DNA from: Bacillota bacterium | GTDB lineage: Bacteria; Bacillota; Clostridia; Lachnospirales; Lachnospiraceae | DNA: 22,065 nucleotides | Assembly: GCA_023415595.1 (NCBI GenBank) | Contig: JAEZJW010000190.1 | Span: forward strand, 1-22,065 | Direction of reading: 5' to 3' | Part shown: positions 22,031-22,065 of the stretch, piece after piece | Numbering within the stretch: position 1 is the stretch's first letter | Layout: every line of letters begins with the position of its first letter | Made by a program: the position numbers and the translations under genes | Notes under the pieces: model-generated | Seen by the model: the letters and a program-made list of their open reading frames with translations, nothing else | Databases searched by the model: none | Told to the model about the DNA's origin: nothing

Positions 22031-22065
22031 GAACACCGCCATATAAGACGTGGCGGTGTTCATTT
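22031..22065 (+). terminator. Terminator-like hairpin after xylR, cut by the window end
   Basis: Perfect 11-bp stem GAACACCGCCA (22031-22041) with TGGCGGTGTTC (22051-22061) and a 9-nt loop, followed by ATTT at the window edge. The T run cannot be judged fully. Confidence 0.6.

Overview
The window looks like chromosomal DNA of an anaerobic, plant-fibre-degrading Firmicute, most likely a Lachnospiraceae / Clostridium cluster XIVa relative. This is inferred from gene content (Rex-type GH8, GH94 phosphorylase, xylulokinase, ROK-type XylR, EFR1-type flavodoxin/ferredoxin), strong AGGAG-type ribosome binding sites, canonical sigma-A promoters and moderate GC. It is not proven by any marker gene. 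Almost all genes are on the minus strand.

Layout from left to right. (1) 1-3050: a minus-strand cell-surface operon. A clear promoter at 3020-3048 drives a membrane O-acyltransferase, then a large GT2 / CDP-glycerol glycerophosphotransferase that runs off the left edge (teichoic-acid-like polymer synthesis). (2) 3128-5073: a plus-strand SLC13/ArsB-like permease converges on, and overlaps by 4 bp, a minus-strand EFR1-type flavodoxin-ferredoxin. (3) 5171-9018: a two-gene sugar operon, Rex (GH8 reducing-end xylose-releasing exo-oligoxylanase) then a GH94 disaccharide phosphorylase, with its own promoter and terminator. (4) 9069-10965: a SAM methyltransferase and the redox chaperone Hsp33. (5) 11152-12769: a monocistronic, unrecognised membrane protein with perfect promoter hexamers and a terminator. 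(6) 12817-18412: a complete branched-chain-amino-acid-type ABC importer (livK-H-M-G-F) followed by an L-2-amino-thiazoline-4-carboxylate hydrolase family protein. (7) 18509-22063: a 53-aa ORF, xylulokinase (xylB), an unusually structured 540-bp intergenic region, and the divergent ROK repressor (xylR).

The most interesting candidate system is region 6. The liv operon has a perfect consensus promoter (TTGACA-17-TATAAT). Its roughly 170-nt leader encodes a well-positioned 11-residue ORF, MRRMNQKRCCC-stop. The Cys codons (UGUUGUUG) are an exact 8-nt complement of CAACAACA just upstream of livK. The five transporter proteins contain only three cysteines in about 1,530 residues, and the last gene belongs to a family named for making a cysteine precursor. 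Together these suggest a cysteine-responsive uptake and salvage operon controlled by a poly-Cys leader peptide. This is an inference, but it is testable.

The second point of interest is the xylB-xylR intergenic region. It holds a 12-bp array of about nine units, three consecutive hairpins (one a bidirectional terminator-like structure with nothing obvious to terminate) and an 11-bp array of six units. A canonical xylB promoter and a candidate xyl operator lie next to them.
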